A DNA stretch of 64,000 nt from Styela clava (lineage: Eukaryota; Chordata; Ascidiacea; Stolidobranchia; Styelidae). Under the pieces are notes generated by a model that saw only the letters and a program-made list of their open reading frames with translations, searched no databases and was not told where the DNA came from. The stretch is from contig NC_135258.1 of the NCBI RefSeq assembly GCF_964204865.1, positions 15,801,001-15,865,000 on the forward strand, written 5' to 3'. Shown in pieces: positions 1-23,012 of the stretch (position 1 is the stretch's first letter; the number at the start of each line of letters is the position of its first letter). The translations under genes were made by a program, and so were the position numbers.

Positions 1-299
1 ACTAGAGGCTGAAGTACAAACGTGTTTTGGTTTAGGGTTTATTATTTTTTTCCCATGTGTATGTGATGTCTTGGGTATTACCGAATTACCAGTAGACAAA
101 AATATTACGTCAGTAAAACACAGCTTGACGCTAGACATTTCAAACACAAGAATGTATAACAAGCACATAGACAGGTAAAAGCAAGGAGCGATTACGAGAA
201 AACAATTATGACACCATCATAACGAATCTAGTCTTGTTTGTTTTATACATTTATATACATAGGGGTCACGAGTGTCTATCATACCTAATAATTTTTTAA

Positions 300-575
300 A
301 ATGGGATCGCGTCTCAAAAATTCTGAAGACTACTGCATTTGACCACCGGACCGCCGTCTCACGACTTCGTCTGACCACTAAAAAGCAACTAACGCGGAAT
401 CGCCACAAGGTGCGCAATTTTGAAATTGGTGACGTCATCACACAGAAAAATAAATCTCATAGAGCTCCCAGACATTCTTGGAAGAAATAAAAGTAACAGC
501 TTTCTAGCGAGAAATACAATCTTTAACCACTGAAAATTTCAAAGCAATTGTCCCAGTAGGTAATGAGAAAATCGA
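300..575 (+). repeat. Interspersed repeat shared with 46080-46265
   Basis: Shared blocks in order: GTGACGTCAT, AAACAAATCTCA.AGAGCT, GAAATAAAAGTAA and ACCACTGAAAATTTCAAAGC followed by AATTG..CCAGTA and GAGAAAA. Function unknown; not convincingly coding. Confidence 0.55.
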
Positions 576-1960
576 TTGTTCCACAACAAAAAAGATAAAG
601 AATGAATAGCAATAACATAATAACAAACCGATCCATATTTCCACTTCGGTGCTCTCATTATGTGCGATACCGAGAAGCGACAATACTGACAACGCTTCAT
701 AGGCAAGGACGGGGGTTCAGCTATCCTTCATGAATGCTAGACAATGCTGAATCAGGGTCAAACCGGATTTTCAGGGCCTAGTGGGTCCAAGCCAAGATAA
801 TTATTCGGACAGATGACAGGCAAGTAGGCAAAGAGGTTCAACTCCAGTCAATAAGTTCCGTGTGGAATGATAAGCCGGAATTCAAGCCAGAAATTTCGCT
901 AATCTTATATGGCTAATAAAGTAATTTATATTGTATGATCATAAGATTAATGTAAACTGATTTAATATCTGCATATTATATACGAGTCAAGTTGAATTGT
1001 CTGACGCGATGACTAATAATACGGACTTATGTGTTTAAGCTTATTGAAATTATAACTAGTGAAAATACAGATCGCTCGACTGTCGTCCAGGCTGAAATTG
1101 TAAATACAGGGTATATGAATATGACATAGGAATATTGAGCTTTGACCAGGTTTCCATCGATTTAATTGACACGATATTGTTGAGGGGGAAAATTTGTTTT
1201 CTGCAAAACTACGAAGTGACAAACAATGAGAATATTATTGTGACAAAACTATGACAGAATTGTCGTCAACACTAATATCTATTTATTTCATGAACTGGCT
1301 TAGCTTGGCTATAAAGTATAAAAAGTGAGTATCAGAGTAAACAACCAATAATATTGCGAATCAATTCATATAATCCGCCTGATACCATCAAATCTTAATA
1401 CCGAATAACACTTTTGTGTATGCACATGTATCAGGTTTGGACACATTGTCATCTTAATTCCGTGGCATGAAACTTTCCCAAATCAACAATGTCAGACAAT
1501 TCTGCAACTCGTTCAAGCCAGTAGCTTGGCGTCACCTTAGCGGTGTCACTGGTGTGTGACTGTACACAAAATAAAAAATGTTATCACGCAATATTTTGGG
1601 GGCATTCTCGGGTACAGCGTTGAAAAACCCCATTAATAATTTTGTGACACAGTTTTTAGATCCAGGAGGTACTTAAATTTCATCAGAAAGAGTTGAGATT
1701 TTGTTTCAGAATTGTTACAAACAGATCAAGATTTTATGACTATGTGATTGAGGCGGAATTTTTCGCGCCCTCAAGTTTGTTTATTGAGATATAATAATTG
1801 GGGGCGGTCGGTATAATATGAGAAGCAATGAAAAAACAGTGTTGATTGATGATAGGACTTTGAATCTGAACAGCTCATGGTTTAATTAATTTAGATAACT
1901 GCTACGTACATACTCTTCTATTGCGGTTTGCTTTCTAACATTTTGATTGGAGGGAAGAAA
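576..1960. other. No gene recognised
   Basis: AT-rich sequence with only short random ORFs. No splice-consistent coding segment or clear repeat was identified. Confidence 0.4.
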
Positions 1961-1967
1961 AGTAAAA

Positions 1968-2100
1968 GTGAGTAGCCTACTCCCGTATTGTGTGTACCAG
2001 GTTAAGGTTAGGCCATAATTTCATTCCTATTTTCCTTATTTTAATTCTATTACGAGTTCGGGTACTGTCTGTGTTAGCCAATTAAATATACACCCTGTCC
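1968..2100 (-). repeat. Short interspersed repeat (CTATGGGCAG family), inverted copy
   Basis: The minus strand carries the blocks GGTACACACAATACGGGAGTA and GGCCTAACC in common with the copies at 13930-14060 and 59521-59636. It lies just upstream of the small peptide gene. Confidence 0.45.
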
Positions 2101-2316
2101 ACAGGCTTCAGTCCCTTTACACAACTTGATGTAAAGTGAGCGAACAAAATTAGTTACCACACACTTCTTGACGCCAAAAAGTGTTGTTAAAATGTTGTAA
2201 AAGAAATGTTTCTCAAATCTTCGTAATATTGTTTAGAAATTAAATACTTGATATTCCAATACTACTGGCGTGTTCCCGAATATGTGTCTATGTGTTATCA
2301 GTTGTATGAATGATCC

Positions 2317-2895
2317 ATGTATCGCATTGTAATATTGGTTTTGTTGGTAGCGATTGTATCGCTGATAAACTCCACGGATCCGTTTATTGAAGGTAAGATC
2401 ATTCAACCAATAATAAACCATTCAACAATAATAAGCAGATTTTTTGATCTTCAAGATAAATTTCCAAATTATACACTTTATTGTATGACAATCAATGATT
2501 TCTATAACGAGTAATACAACGAGTCATATTTAGGGGAGGTCTTATTTTCGGAAAACACGGTATGTAAAATTGGCCATTTCAACCCTTTCATTCACTTATA
2601 TAAAAATCTTATCGAGTACGCTATTTTCTTGCAATGGTTTTATTCATTTTGTGGGACATCCTATATCCACGTATGCAAATACTTGCTCATCGTTGGTCCT
2701 CCTTTCAATCATTAGTGCATTTTATTTTTAGGGTGTGGTCCCGATAGACCTTGTCCGAGTGGTTATATATGCATTCAAAGAGTTTGTGAAAGAAACACCG
2801 GATTTCCATCTTTTCATGTCCAACAAATGGCGGAAGTTGGTTTCACCTACCCACTAGCAACCGAAAGGGCCAGAAGCAGGAAGAAACGACTTTAG
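2317..2895 (+). CDS. Small secreted four-cysteine peptide (two exons, unknown function)
   Basis: Coding exons are 2317-2392 and 2732-2895, joined by an AG|GTAAG donor and a TTTTTAG acceptor with matching phase (1+2). The product is 79 residues. Residues 1-19 are a hydrophobic signal peptide (MYRIVILVLLVAIVSLINS). Exon 2 opens with cysteines at 27, 33, 39 and 44 (CX5CX5CX4C, core CGPDRPCPSGYICIQRVC), resembling the short Cys modules of EB or Dickkopf-N type domains, although I cannot assign a family. The C-terminus ends in a strongly basic run (RSRKKRL) that could be a furin-type processing site. An AATAAA follows at 2969-2974. A tiny upstream ATG at 2306 in another frame overlaps the start. 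It is probably secreted; the role (peptide hormone, defence or matrix) is unknown. Splice structure is seen; secretion and processing are inferred. Confidence 0.7.
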
Positions 2896-2968
2896 CAGAA
2901 TTCGACAGCTGTAATTTTATTAATTTTTTCCTGTTGTAAATATAAATTCATTAGTTAGTATTTGTCGA

Positions 2969-2974
2969 ATAAAC
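2969..2974 (+). promoter_or_regulatory. Polyadenylation signal of the small peptide gene
   Basis: AATAAA lies 74 bases after the stop codon of the two-exon peptide gene. This is a normal 3'UTR length and supports the gene call. Confidence 0.6.
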
Positions 2975-2975
2975 A

Positions 2976-4010
2976 ATGAATTTGTCTGAATTGGACTATG
3001 ATAGCGTGAACTATCAATAGCTCATATATATATACTAAGTCTAACATAAATTTGTACTGTTTGTTGTTCATAACGGTATTTAATACTGGGTTTCGACCGG
3101 AATCTAGTTTACACTACATTCTGAAAAAGGGGAATCCAGAAATTTTGCGGGATGGGCGCATTACACCTTTTCAGAGCTTTCGCCGGCTGCAGAATAACTC
3201 TCCGAAATTTTTATTGAGAAGCTGCACATCAAACCCAGTCCTATTAATTTTTTTGATAAATAAAATATAAAACACAACATGCAGACATTTCTATATTCTG
3301 CTTTGCAATCTTAAAGAAAAGTCTTAAATACATGATGCTTCTCGTTTTTCAATAAAATCCACAAACCCTACTAACATTTTCGTGAAATACATTTGTATAA
3401 ACAACATGTGTGACGGTATTATCAAGTCTTAACTATTCATTACCTTGTTCTCAGTCGGAAAAGGCTTGAATGTTTTCCAATCGTGTAAGCGGCGCCATCT
3501 GTTTTATTTGAGACCATTTTAGAGTAATTTTTTCAATAACATCAGACCATATATCGCATAGATCCGAGCCTCGAGTTCGACCTGTCAAATTCACCATCCG
3601 GAAAGTTCATTCCATAAAGGTGCGCATCGGATCAGTTTATGGCAAGTCAACTAATACTGTTTCTGTAAACGTTATTTATCAAATTCATGTGATAGACGTT
3701 TGAAATGAAGTATCTTCAAATAATAAGGGAAGCACAATTTTCCACTGACAAATTCGCCAAACATCAATGAAAAGAAACTTGACTCACTAGGACCGTCGCG
3801 GATTGCCAAATAAATTGCATGCCGCATTTGTGACAGTTTATCGAAATTGCGCTTTGTATGTTTCTAAACCCAGCACGCGTCGGACTCTTGACATGGGTGC
3901 AAATGAGATCCACTTTAGAGGTCCTTCATCTAATTGTGAAATGGATGACACAGAACTAGATTACGATTCTCTATGGTCGTTATATGCGCCGATACGGCGC
4001 ATCATGTTGA
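2976..4010. other. No convincing gene; one weak ORF
   Basis: A 76-codon ORF at 3803-4033 runs into a SINE fragment and shows no recognisable family. I saw no matching splice sites or second exon. Otherwise featureless. Confidence 0.35.
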
Positions 4011-4015
4011 GTGTC

Positions 4016-4076
4016 GTAGGGTGGTTTACGTAAGCGCTGGTCGGTTACGGCTTCCTCTACCATCTAGTCTATGCAT
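4016..4076 (+). repeat. SINE-A fragment (CGCTGGTCGGTTA segment)
   Basis: GTAGGGTGGTTTACGTAAGC followed by GCTGGTCGGTTACGGCTTCC matches 48481-48558 and, inverted, 36746-37025. Confidence 0.6.
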
Positions 4077-4448
4077 CTGAAAAAGAACGCGAACTAATCC
4101 CGTACCCCACATGGACGGTGGCCGTGATTCGATATATATATGATTAAATCGTCTTATCGGCTTTCCTACCATCAACACCCCGTCCCCCATCCCACGGGAA
4201 TCAGCGCCATCACTCATAATCGGTCAAAAGAGTCATTAGTTTCCTCTATATGCCATCCACTAAAAATAGGATCCCATGAATGTTGGAAAGGTATCGCTTT
4301 GCTGCATTGAGACTATACAGAATTGATCTGGCCGTGTCCGAATTGATTAAAATGGTCATTCTGTTGTTTTACAAAACAGTACATCTTGAAGATTTACAGA
4401 AGTTACCACTACATACGCTGATTAGGGCACATTCTTTTTAAAAAAACA

Positions 4449-4838
4449 AGCACTGGGCTGGGCACTTCGAATCGAATAGTAAATTATTCGAATCGGTTTA
4501 GAGCCAAATTCCGGAACGCCGCCATTTTTTTTTTCGCCAATGGTCGAGGTCAATTACACATTTTTTTATTTTATTGAAGCAATATTCTTTCAATGCCATT
4601 CTGACACATGACTATTTTCTGTAGTGAGTTATTGAGAAATGAGTATTTTTCATTGTGTGTGAACGCTCCGCAATCTGTCTTAGTGATGTTTGCTGTAATT
4701 CATTCATTCGTTGACAGGAACAATTACAATAAAACAAAGTCACATACAATTACATATCTCCCAGGCATTCGAGATTCGATTCGAAAAAAATATTCGATTC
4801 TGAAATCATCAGGTATTCGAAATTGCCCAGCCCTAGCC
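4449..4838. mobile_element. MITE with CTRGGCTGGGCA terminal inverted repeats
   Basis: The left end CTGGGCTGGGCACTTCGAAT and the right end ATTCGAAATTGCCCAGCCCTAG are inverted repeats, followed internally by TCGAAT-rich sequence on both sides. I found no target duplication, so limits are approximate. A related partial end lies near 8160-8205. Confidence 0.6.
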
Positions 4839-4859
4839 ATATACGGAATCCCCTACAAG

Positions 4860-6800
4860 CTCCATTTTCAGCAATGCCAGAGATGATCTTACAGCACGCA
4901 CCTTGGCCCGCAACAATAACATTAATTCCCATTGTATTATTGTTTACAATATATATATATATATACATAGAAAATCGGTAACTTTTTGAATAATTTACAT
5001 CAATGCACATTGGACCATCAAACTTGGATCTTTCAACACCCTGGTTGAGCTGTTGCACATGCCTAGAATTCAGAATCGCTATATCGTCCATCTCAACGCC
5101 CTAGAAATATTACGAATCTAAAAATGGTCTATCAGACCGCAAATCTTTTTGAAGATATTTTTATTCAGACTTGTTGAATTGATAAATCACTTACGTTGAT
5201 AAATGACTAACTCACCAGCTATAGAATTACTTCAACTTACCAAAAAGACAGACAATTCTGACAAACCGCAAACCAAAAACAAGCGCTAATTGCTGATTAA
5301 TTTCTGTATCCATTCTTCTGCATTCAAGCATGAAAGTAAAGCACGGAAAATTACAGAAAATGGAGACATATGACATATAATAATTTCTATCGCTCATCCA
5401 CAACAATATATATTATACATAGTGTGATTGATTATCTATATTCCTATCAATGGCTAATTATCACGCTGCTTCAAATCATTCTAAATTAATAGTTCTACAT
5501 ATGTACTAAATTGAATAGTCCATCAACAAAAGAGATCGCACAGAGATTGAAGTAGAAGATGCAAAAAATTTAAATGAATATTAAAAATTTCCAAGTCAAA
5601 TATTTCAATTGATAATGTCAACAAGGTATATACCTAATTAAATTTCGACATCTTTTTATCTGGTAAAATGCAATTATCTTCTCATTCGTGGGAAACTGAA
5701 AATTTTGCTGTAAATTCAAATATTACCTATTCAAAATAGTCTAATGCGATTTTCAAATAATATGGTTTCTTAAAAAGGCAGATTATGACAGAAAGTGCTT
5801 TAAAGATAAAAGCTTGCTAGATCTTTCATGGGATATTTGCAGGGTATGCCAAACTCTAAAACATTTCACAAACTCTTGAATACGCTCAAACTTATCCAGG
5901 ATATTAGAAAATGAAAAACTACTGAACAAATGAAAAAAGCAATACAGTTTTACTAAAATCGCAAACATGATTTTCTTTGTTACTCTGGATAATTTTCCTA
6001 ATTGAAGACATTTGTGTGTGTATGTGTGATATTAGTGGATAGACACATGCGCTGCAACAGTACGTGTTTCAAATTTTAAAGGTTTTGCAAGCTTTCCTGA
6101 TCTTTGGGTAACCTTTGTGTTTTTATTAAGTGTTATAGTAGGAAGTTCGGAATAGAATTAATTGATTGATTTATAAAAAAGATGCCACGATACTATTATA
6201 AATACGAATTTATATAATAACTAACCAAATTTTGAAATATGGCCTATTTCAAAATATCATATTCATTTGCAACAATATTTATATTAGCAAATGAAATAAA
6301 TTTGCTAAGATGTGCAAATACGTATGATAATCATAGACAATAGTGTATAAGCTATTGTCACTCAATACCACAATAAATAATATCCTATATAGTTTTCTAA
6401 AACAAAAAGAACATAAGAAAAAATTCACCTAGAAATGCTGAAATTTTACCAATCAAAAAACTTTTTCAAAAAATAAATTGCCATCAGGGCCATGATGTTA
6501 CACAAATTATTATTAAAAGAATAAGAACTCGTAAAAATAATTATTTCTACTTAATAACATTTAATTACAGATACTAAACATTTAAAGACAAAAATACATA
6601 ATGTAAAAGCATCAGTAAAATTGATGGCAATTACAAGTAATTTTAATAAAATTAAAATTGACAAGATACTACGCCAAGTCAATAGAATTACTGCAATAGA
6701 GGAAAAATATGTTCATAAAAACGATGTGTCAATGCCCAAATCGTAAATTGAGATTCGTCAAAACTGATACCATTTCAGCGAACAGGTCCAAACAGTAACA
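4860..6800. other. Intergenic; no gene recognised
   Basis: AT-rich, with a (TA)n run near 4950-4966. This region lies downstream of the HDHD5-like gene. Short ORFs lack any family feature. Confidence 0.4.
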
Positions 6801-6818
6801 CCAGTAGTACACCGAGTC

Positions 6819-17928
<11,110 letters not shown>

Positions 17929-18560
17929 ATTTGCTTGTTCTTGGTATAATATATAAAAGCAACTTTAATATTGTCCACACAGCAACATATGCAGATATCC
18001 TTTAAAATAAAAACACCAAGCTGCCAACGTCAAGAAGAACGATAACTAAATAACTTGCAATATTGAAAATTAGTACCGGAGCAGAAATTCATCACTTTTA
18101 AAGTATATTTCCACCTGTTATTAAAATTTAAATATGTTTTCATACAGTACCGGTAGTCTATAATAGAAAAAAAATTTCAAGCCATTACAGTCAAGTCGCG
18201 AGTCTAGCTTCAAGTTGAACAACTAAAATCCACGGTTCTAGTATTTAGTTTTATGTTTTTCATTCTGCAGTTCTGTTGTTTTCGCGGTACAGCGGCACGG
18301 TATGTTTTTACGATATTCTGCTATTAGTGATCACCTTCTTTCCTCAACACTAACAAAACAACACTGACTGTATCTAGGCCACAGGTCTGATCGCCTGTGA
18401 CTTATCACGTACAAAACTAGATCCTCCCCCTAACCTAAATGATGCAACAAATGAAAAAAGCCGGCTCTTTACGCCTTTGACGTCCTCATTGTCGATTGGT
18501 TACTGCGCAGAGGCGTGAATCCGGTCAATGATAGTGGTATTGACGCTGTCTTCCTTGTTT
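17929..18560 (-). promoter_or_regulatory. Probable 5'UTR and promoter region of the HDHD5-like gene
   Basis: Immediately upstream of the start codon (higher coordinates). At 18475-18520 there is a TGACGTC CRE-type site, an ATTGG inverted CCAAT box and a TGCGCAG NRF1-like half site within about 45 bases. This is typical of a TATA-less housekeeping promoter. No transcription start can be fixed from sequence alone. Confidence 0.35.
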
Positions 18561-19713
18561 GCTTTCTTGGCATGTAGCAAAACTTTTCACTATTTAAATA
18601 TAAACTACTTTTTCAGTTTCACAGCCAAAATCGAGATACGTAGGATGCTATTAAATGGCAGTAATCAACAAAATGGGATGAACACACAATACGTCGAGGG
18701 ATATTAAAGCGCTTGTTAGATGTAAAGTTTATACTAAATCTTTCCTCTTTTTATCACCAAATGTAAAAATGTTGGAAAACAAAAATGTAGAAAAGGCATA
18801 TAAAAACGAACTTTTTGCCTGTGCCACAGACTATTATGCACTGATAAGGTCGATTTTATAACAGACTACGTACTAAAACGTGTATGTACGTACTACGTAC
18901 ACGTCATTTCAAATGAAAAAGGCAAGAACGGAAAAGTTCAATCTCGGCAAGCCTTGTTTTCTTCCGTTTTCATGGTTTCACTGAAAGTGGCTGAACACCT
19001 GATAGAGTTGAAAGGCAGAATTCAATGCACAAAACATAAATTTATTATATAAAACTTTAAAATTACTAGGATTCCTTTCATCCACATTTCGAATATGAAA
19101 TCACATTGGAAAAACGGTAATCCTTAACAATGTCATTTTTTCTCATTCGGTATGATTTTGCATTTAACAAAGTTATGTTGGTAGTGATAGGCTACTTCGG
19201 TTTTTATAAACGAGCGTATTGAATTTCAAAAATATGCAATAAAATAACATTGAAAGTCATCTCAAATTTACAAATTTGTTTATTTAAATAAGGCCATACT
19301 TGTAAATGCTATTCAGCAGGTATCGAAATTGTGTTGGCAATATCAAGGACACTCAGTTAGATAAATGGATACTTTATTTCAAGTGATCAAAATGATTAAA
19401 TGCTACCAAAATAAGCATGTCATAAAGTGCAAAATGGCGACAAATTCTATATTTTTTAAGCGTCGGCATCATTCAAAAATCTGAGACATGCGTATAGCTG
19501 CATCATTGCTTCAATACCAAATTATGATTTTTCACCCAAATGTATATTATATTTATAGAAACAACATCTTCATTGTGTTCCTGAACAACCGAACCTTCTT
19601 GTAATTCTTTCTCGTGTGATCCGCTGAATATACTAATAACATTTACACATACAGTATATACTTAACCTAGCCTAGCCAAATCTTCATTCTTATAATTCAT
19701 ACTTCTTTTGAGG

Positions 19714-19973
19714 CAATGGCGTAGCCAGGGGGGGGGGGGGGGTGGTTTTTTCCCGGGTCGACCCCCCCCTCCCTCCTTTTGAAATGTAAAAAAAAAAAAA
19801 ATTATTTTTCTGTATCATAGATAGCAATTTTCCGTAGCTTGAAATGCTTTTTAGACCCTCAAGACTCACTGACTACTGAAACGTTCGATCGGACCCGCTA
19901 GCAGTTTCGATCTAACTTGGCAAAAAAAAAAAATTCAGAACCCCCCCTTTGAAAATTTTTGGCTACGCCCCTG
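19714..19973. mobile_element. hAT-type MITE with exact 8-bp target duplication
   Basis: A 260-bp element with termini CAATGGCGTAGCCAGG and TTGGCTACGCCCCTG (inverted). It is flanked by TTTTGAGG at 19706-19713 and again at 19974-19981. The interior is a poly-G/poly-C rich, AT-rich mix without ORF. Confidence 0.85.
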
Positions 19974-20488
19974 TTTTGAGGCATTCGACCTCTCTATTGT
20001 GGACGTCAGGGGTGTGTAACCTACAGCCCGCAAGGCAAAGTCCGAGCCCGAGGAGAAGTGCCAATTTTGAAATGAGTCATTTTTCGCTCGCAAAGCCTTC
20101 GCCGAACGTCGACGGGGCGACGCCGATTTTGCCCCGGTTGCTCATTGTATATCGTATTCTCTCTTTTATCTTCCACTCGCCGCGTTTGTCTCGTTTGTTT
20201 TCTGTTTCTTTTACTAAATCATCGGGGCTAGCCCCGAAATTAATACGACACAATGCCGACGTTTCTCACGACAACGTGTTGACATATTCACGCATTCCTT
20301 CCCGTTCGTTGGTTGCTTGAAGAGTTGATAGTTTCCTCGCCTTCGTTTTTGTCGCTTGTTTCGCTATTTGAATCAGTTAGAGACCTTTAGTCCATTTGCT
20401 TTCGATTTTCCACTATCCTTTTGAGCTCCTCACTTCTTTCCGGCTTCGCATTTCTTAGCCTTAGACCTCATAATGAATAAGCTTGATG

Positions 20489-21070
20489 TATAGCAACTAA
20501 CCCCCAAATGTACCCCATTTCATGTTAAAAATATGAAAACAAAGTTAATTTTTCCCAAAATTCGAACAAAGACTTTCGTAGGAATCAAATTACACCAGTT
20601 TAAGAAACATAACATGTTCCACCCAGTCATTATCAAATTAAAATCTATATTCTCAAGACCTTTGGCACTGATTGAAATAATTATCTCTAAGTTCCCATCC
20701 GTACGATGTACCTAATTACCCTTGTTGAGATAATAGGAATTTCTGTTTATAACGTGAATCACGAGCTCACGTTTACAGCATTTAATTGGATTTATGATCA
20801 ACGTATAAATACGACTCCGATATCTTTCGATAGAGAGAAGACGATGTAAATTGTAAACCATTCAAAGCTAGTGTGGGTAAATGTTTTAAGATTAGTATTC
20901 TGTGTGTTGTGGAAATTTACGAATAAAAACATATAGAGATTTTTAACGCATCTTCATTCACGTGGGCGTTGAAGCTGAAGGGTGAACGGGTGACTTGCAA
21001 GTTCTGAGACAATCTACGAAATAGCAATATACGGTAACATCACATTCATTTAACAACCATTTATGCTATA
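20489..21070 (+). repeat. 5' LTR
   Basis: 582 bp, starting TATAGCAACTAACC and ending TTTATGCTATA. TATA-like box at 20814 and polyadenylation signal at 20922-20927. Confidence 0.92.
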
Positions 21071-22430
21071 AATGGTGACAAAACCGACTTGAATTAACCT
21101 TCTGAAACGGACCAGATCAACGGACAACAACCAGGACAAGCAACAATTGGACGGAATCAACCAAAAAGCTGACCAAGCGAAAGCTATCAACAATTGCCGA
21201 GAAACCGTCTCTACAATACGTGCGAAAATCAAATTCGACCAACTTACGAACGTCGGGGAGATTCAAATTGCCTGGAACAACGATTGAAGTAGCAAATTGC
21301 TGACAAGCCGAAATAATCAAAAACAATATGAAAAGACAATAATCTCAATTGAAAACTGTTGAACTATGGTAACGGACTCTGGAAACGTTAAAATTACGAA
21401 TAAGGACTGTGTTGTCGAACAATCGAAATGAACTCTTTTAGAACATGGTATATGTTCGAGATGAAAAACCTAATCAAAAACAAACTGTTGAAAACAATGA
21501 ACGATATAGACTGTTTTACGGTAAATCACGCGCTCTATTCCGAACAATAGAGAAATTGTCGCGCATATCTAATGGATATACAGATCAGGAGCATGTAAAT
21601 CTACAATTTGTTTCATGATTTGCAGGTTTTTCTCCTCATTGAGACAGACATTTTTCATTCTTCCACTATCACTAAGGTAAAGTACTTCTTTTTCTTATTA
21701 CGTATATACATGGCGTTTCATTCGGCTTTCAATTTTTATAAATTAATTAATGGTAAAACTTTGAATATTCTAATTTCAAATACCTTTAAAGAGATTTATA
21801 TTATTGAATATTTGTGGTTAGCATTCCTTTTCGATTAAATAGATTTCGTTATCATTAAAATGCTCTCTAAAAGTAGATTCGAGCGAGTCATACTTTTAAT
21901 TATTTACAAAGCCGTCATATAGAACGGTGAAATAATAAGCTCGTTAAACAAAAATTGTATCCAAAAGCGTTATTTTTTCAAAAAAGCCCTGAGATGGCAT
22001 AAACTTAAAAATGCGTTTCATGGGACAAGCATATATTGACCAACTAGGTCGCAACGCGTTTTTTCTTCCCGACATGGGACAAGCATATATTGACTAACTA
22101 GGTCTACAAAATCGTAACAATGCGATAAAGCGAGTATAAGTATTTTAACTTAGCGAAATACATTAAATTGAAAATATGTTTTAACCGTCCAAACCAAAAT
22201 TTTTCAAATAAAAATACGCCATCCCTCTGTAATTCTAATTTACAACTTTTACCCTTTGCTATAACCTCCTGTTTATTTCAATGTCTTGTCTCATAGTAGA
22301 TCATATACATATAAATATTTTTTACTTATATCATTAATTTTAGCTTTGTGTACTGTATTTTTCGATATATTTCCACTTTATTAGAGGGTGCCAAATCTTT
22401 AAACTTCCAGTTAGTAAGATGGGGAGATAA
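21071..22430 (+). other. Interior of the LTR element, non-coding
   Basis: Begins with a primer-binding site (TGGTGACAAAACCGACTT, 21073-21090) and ends with a polypurine tract. There is a short direct repeat of CATGGGACAAGCATATATTG at 22019 and 22073. No protease, reverse transcriptase or integrase motif in any frame. It must depend on a partner element's enzymes if mobile. Confidence 0.8.
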
Positions 22431-23012
22431 TATAGCAACTAACCCCCAAATGTACCCCATTTCATGTTAAAAATATGAAAACAAAGTTAATTTTTCCCAA
22501 AATTCGAACAAAGACTTTCGTAGGAATCAAATTACACCAGTTTAAGAAACATAACATGTTCCACCCAGTCATTATCAAATTAAAATCTATATTCTCAAGA
22601 CCTTTGGCACTGATTGAAATAATTATCTCTAAGTTCCCATCCGTACGATGTACCTAATTACCCTTGTTGAGATAATAGGAATTTCTGTTTATAACGTGAA
22701 TCACGAGCTCACGTTTACAGCATTTAATTGGATTTATGATCAACGTATAAATACGACTCCGATATCTTTCGATAGAGAGAAGACGATGTAAATTGTAAAC
22801 CATTCAAAGCTAGTGTGGGTAAATGTTTTAAGATTAGTATTCTGTGTGTTGTGGAAATTTACGAATAAAAACATATAGAGATTTTTAACGCATCTTCATT
22901 CACGTGGGCGTTGAAGCTGAAGGGTGAACGGGTGACTTGCAAGTTCTGAGACAATCTACGAAATAGCAATATACGGTAACATCACATTCATCTACCAATC
23001 ATATATGCTATA
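22431..23012 (+). repeat. 3' LTR
   Basis: 582 bp, identical to the 5' LTR by eye for 561 bases. Four differences fall within the last 21 bases before the shared TGCTATA end. Confidence 0.92.

Larger units (their letters stand above)
20489..23012 (+). mobile_element. Non-autonomous LTR retrotransposon with 582-bp LTRs
   Basis: LTRs at 20489-21070 and 22431-23012, each bounded by TATAGCA...TGCTATA. They are identical over the first 561 bases by eye and flanked by the 4-bp duplication GATG (20485-20488 and 23013-23016). The LTR holds a TATAAAT (20814) and AATAAA (20922). A TGG-starting primer-binding site begins at 21073, two bases after the LTR. A purine-rich tract (AAGATGGGGAGATAA, 22416-22430) abuts the 3' LTR. 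The 1360-bp interior has no gag or pol reading frame. Near-identity of the LTRs implies recent insertion. The superfamily is uncertain: a 4-bp duplication suggests Gypsy-like, while the TGGTGAC context resembles BEL/Pao. Confidence 0.93.

Noticed and set aside
3803-4033. 76-codon ORF starting MPNKLHAAF
   Set aside because: It runs into a SINE fragment at 4016, shows no family signature, and I saw no supporting exon.
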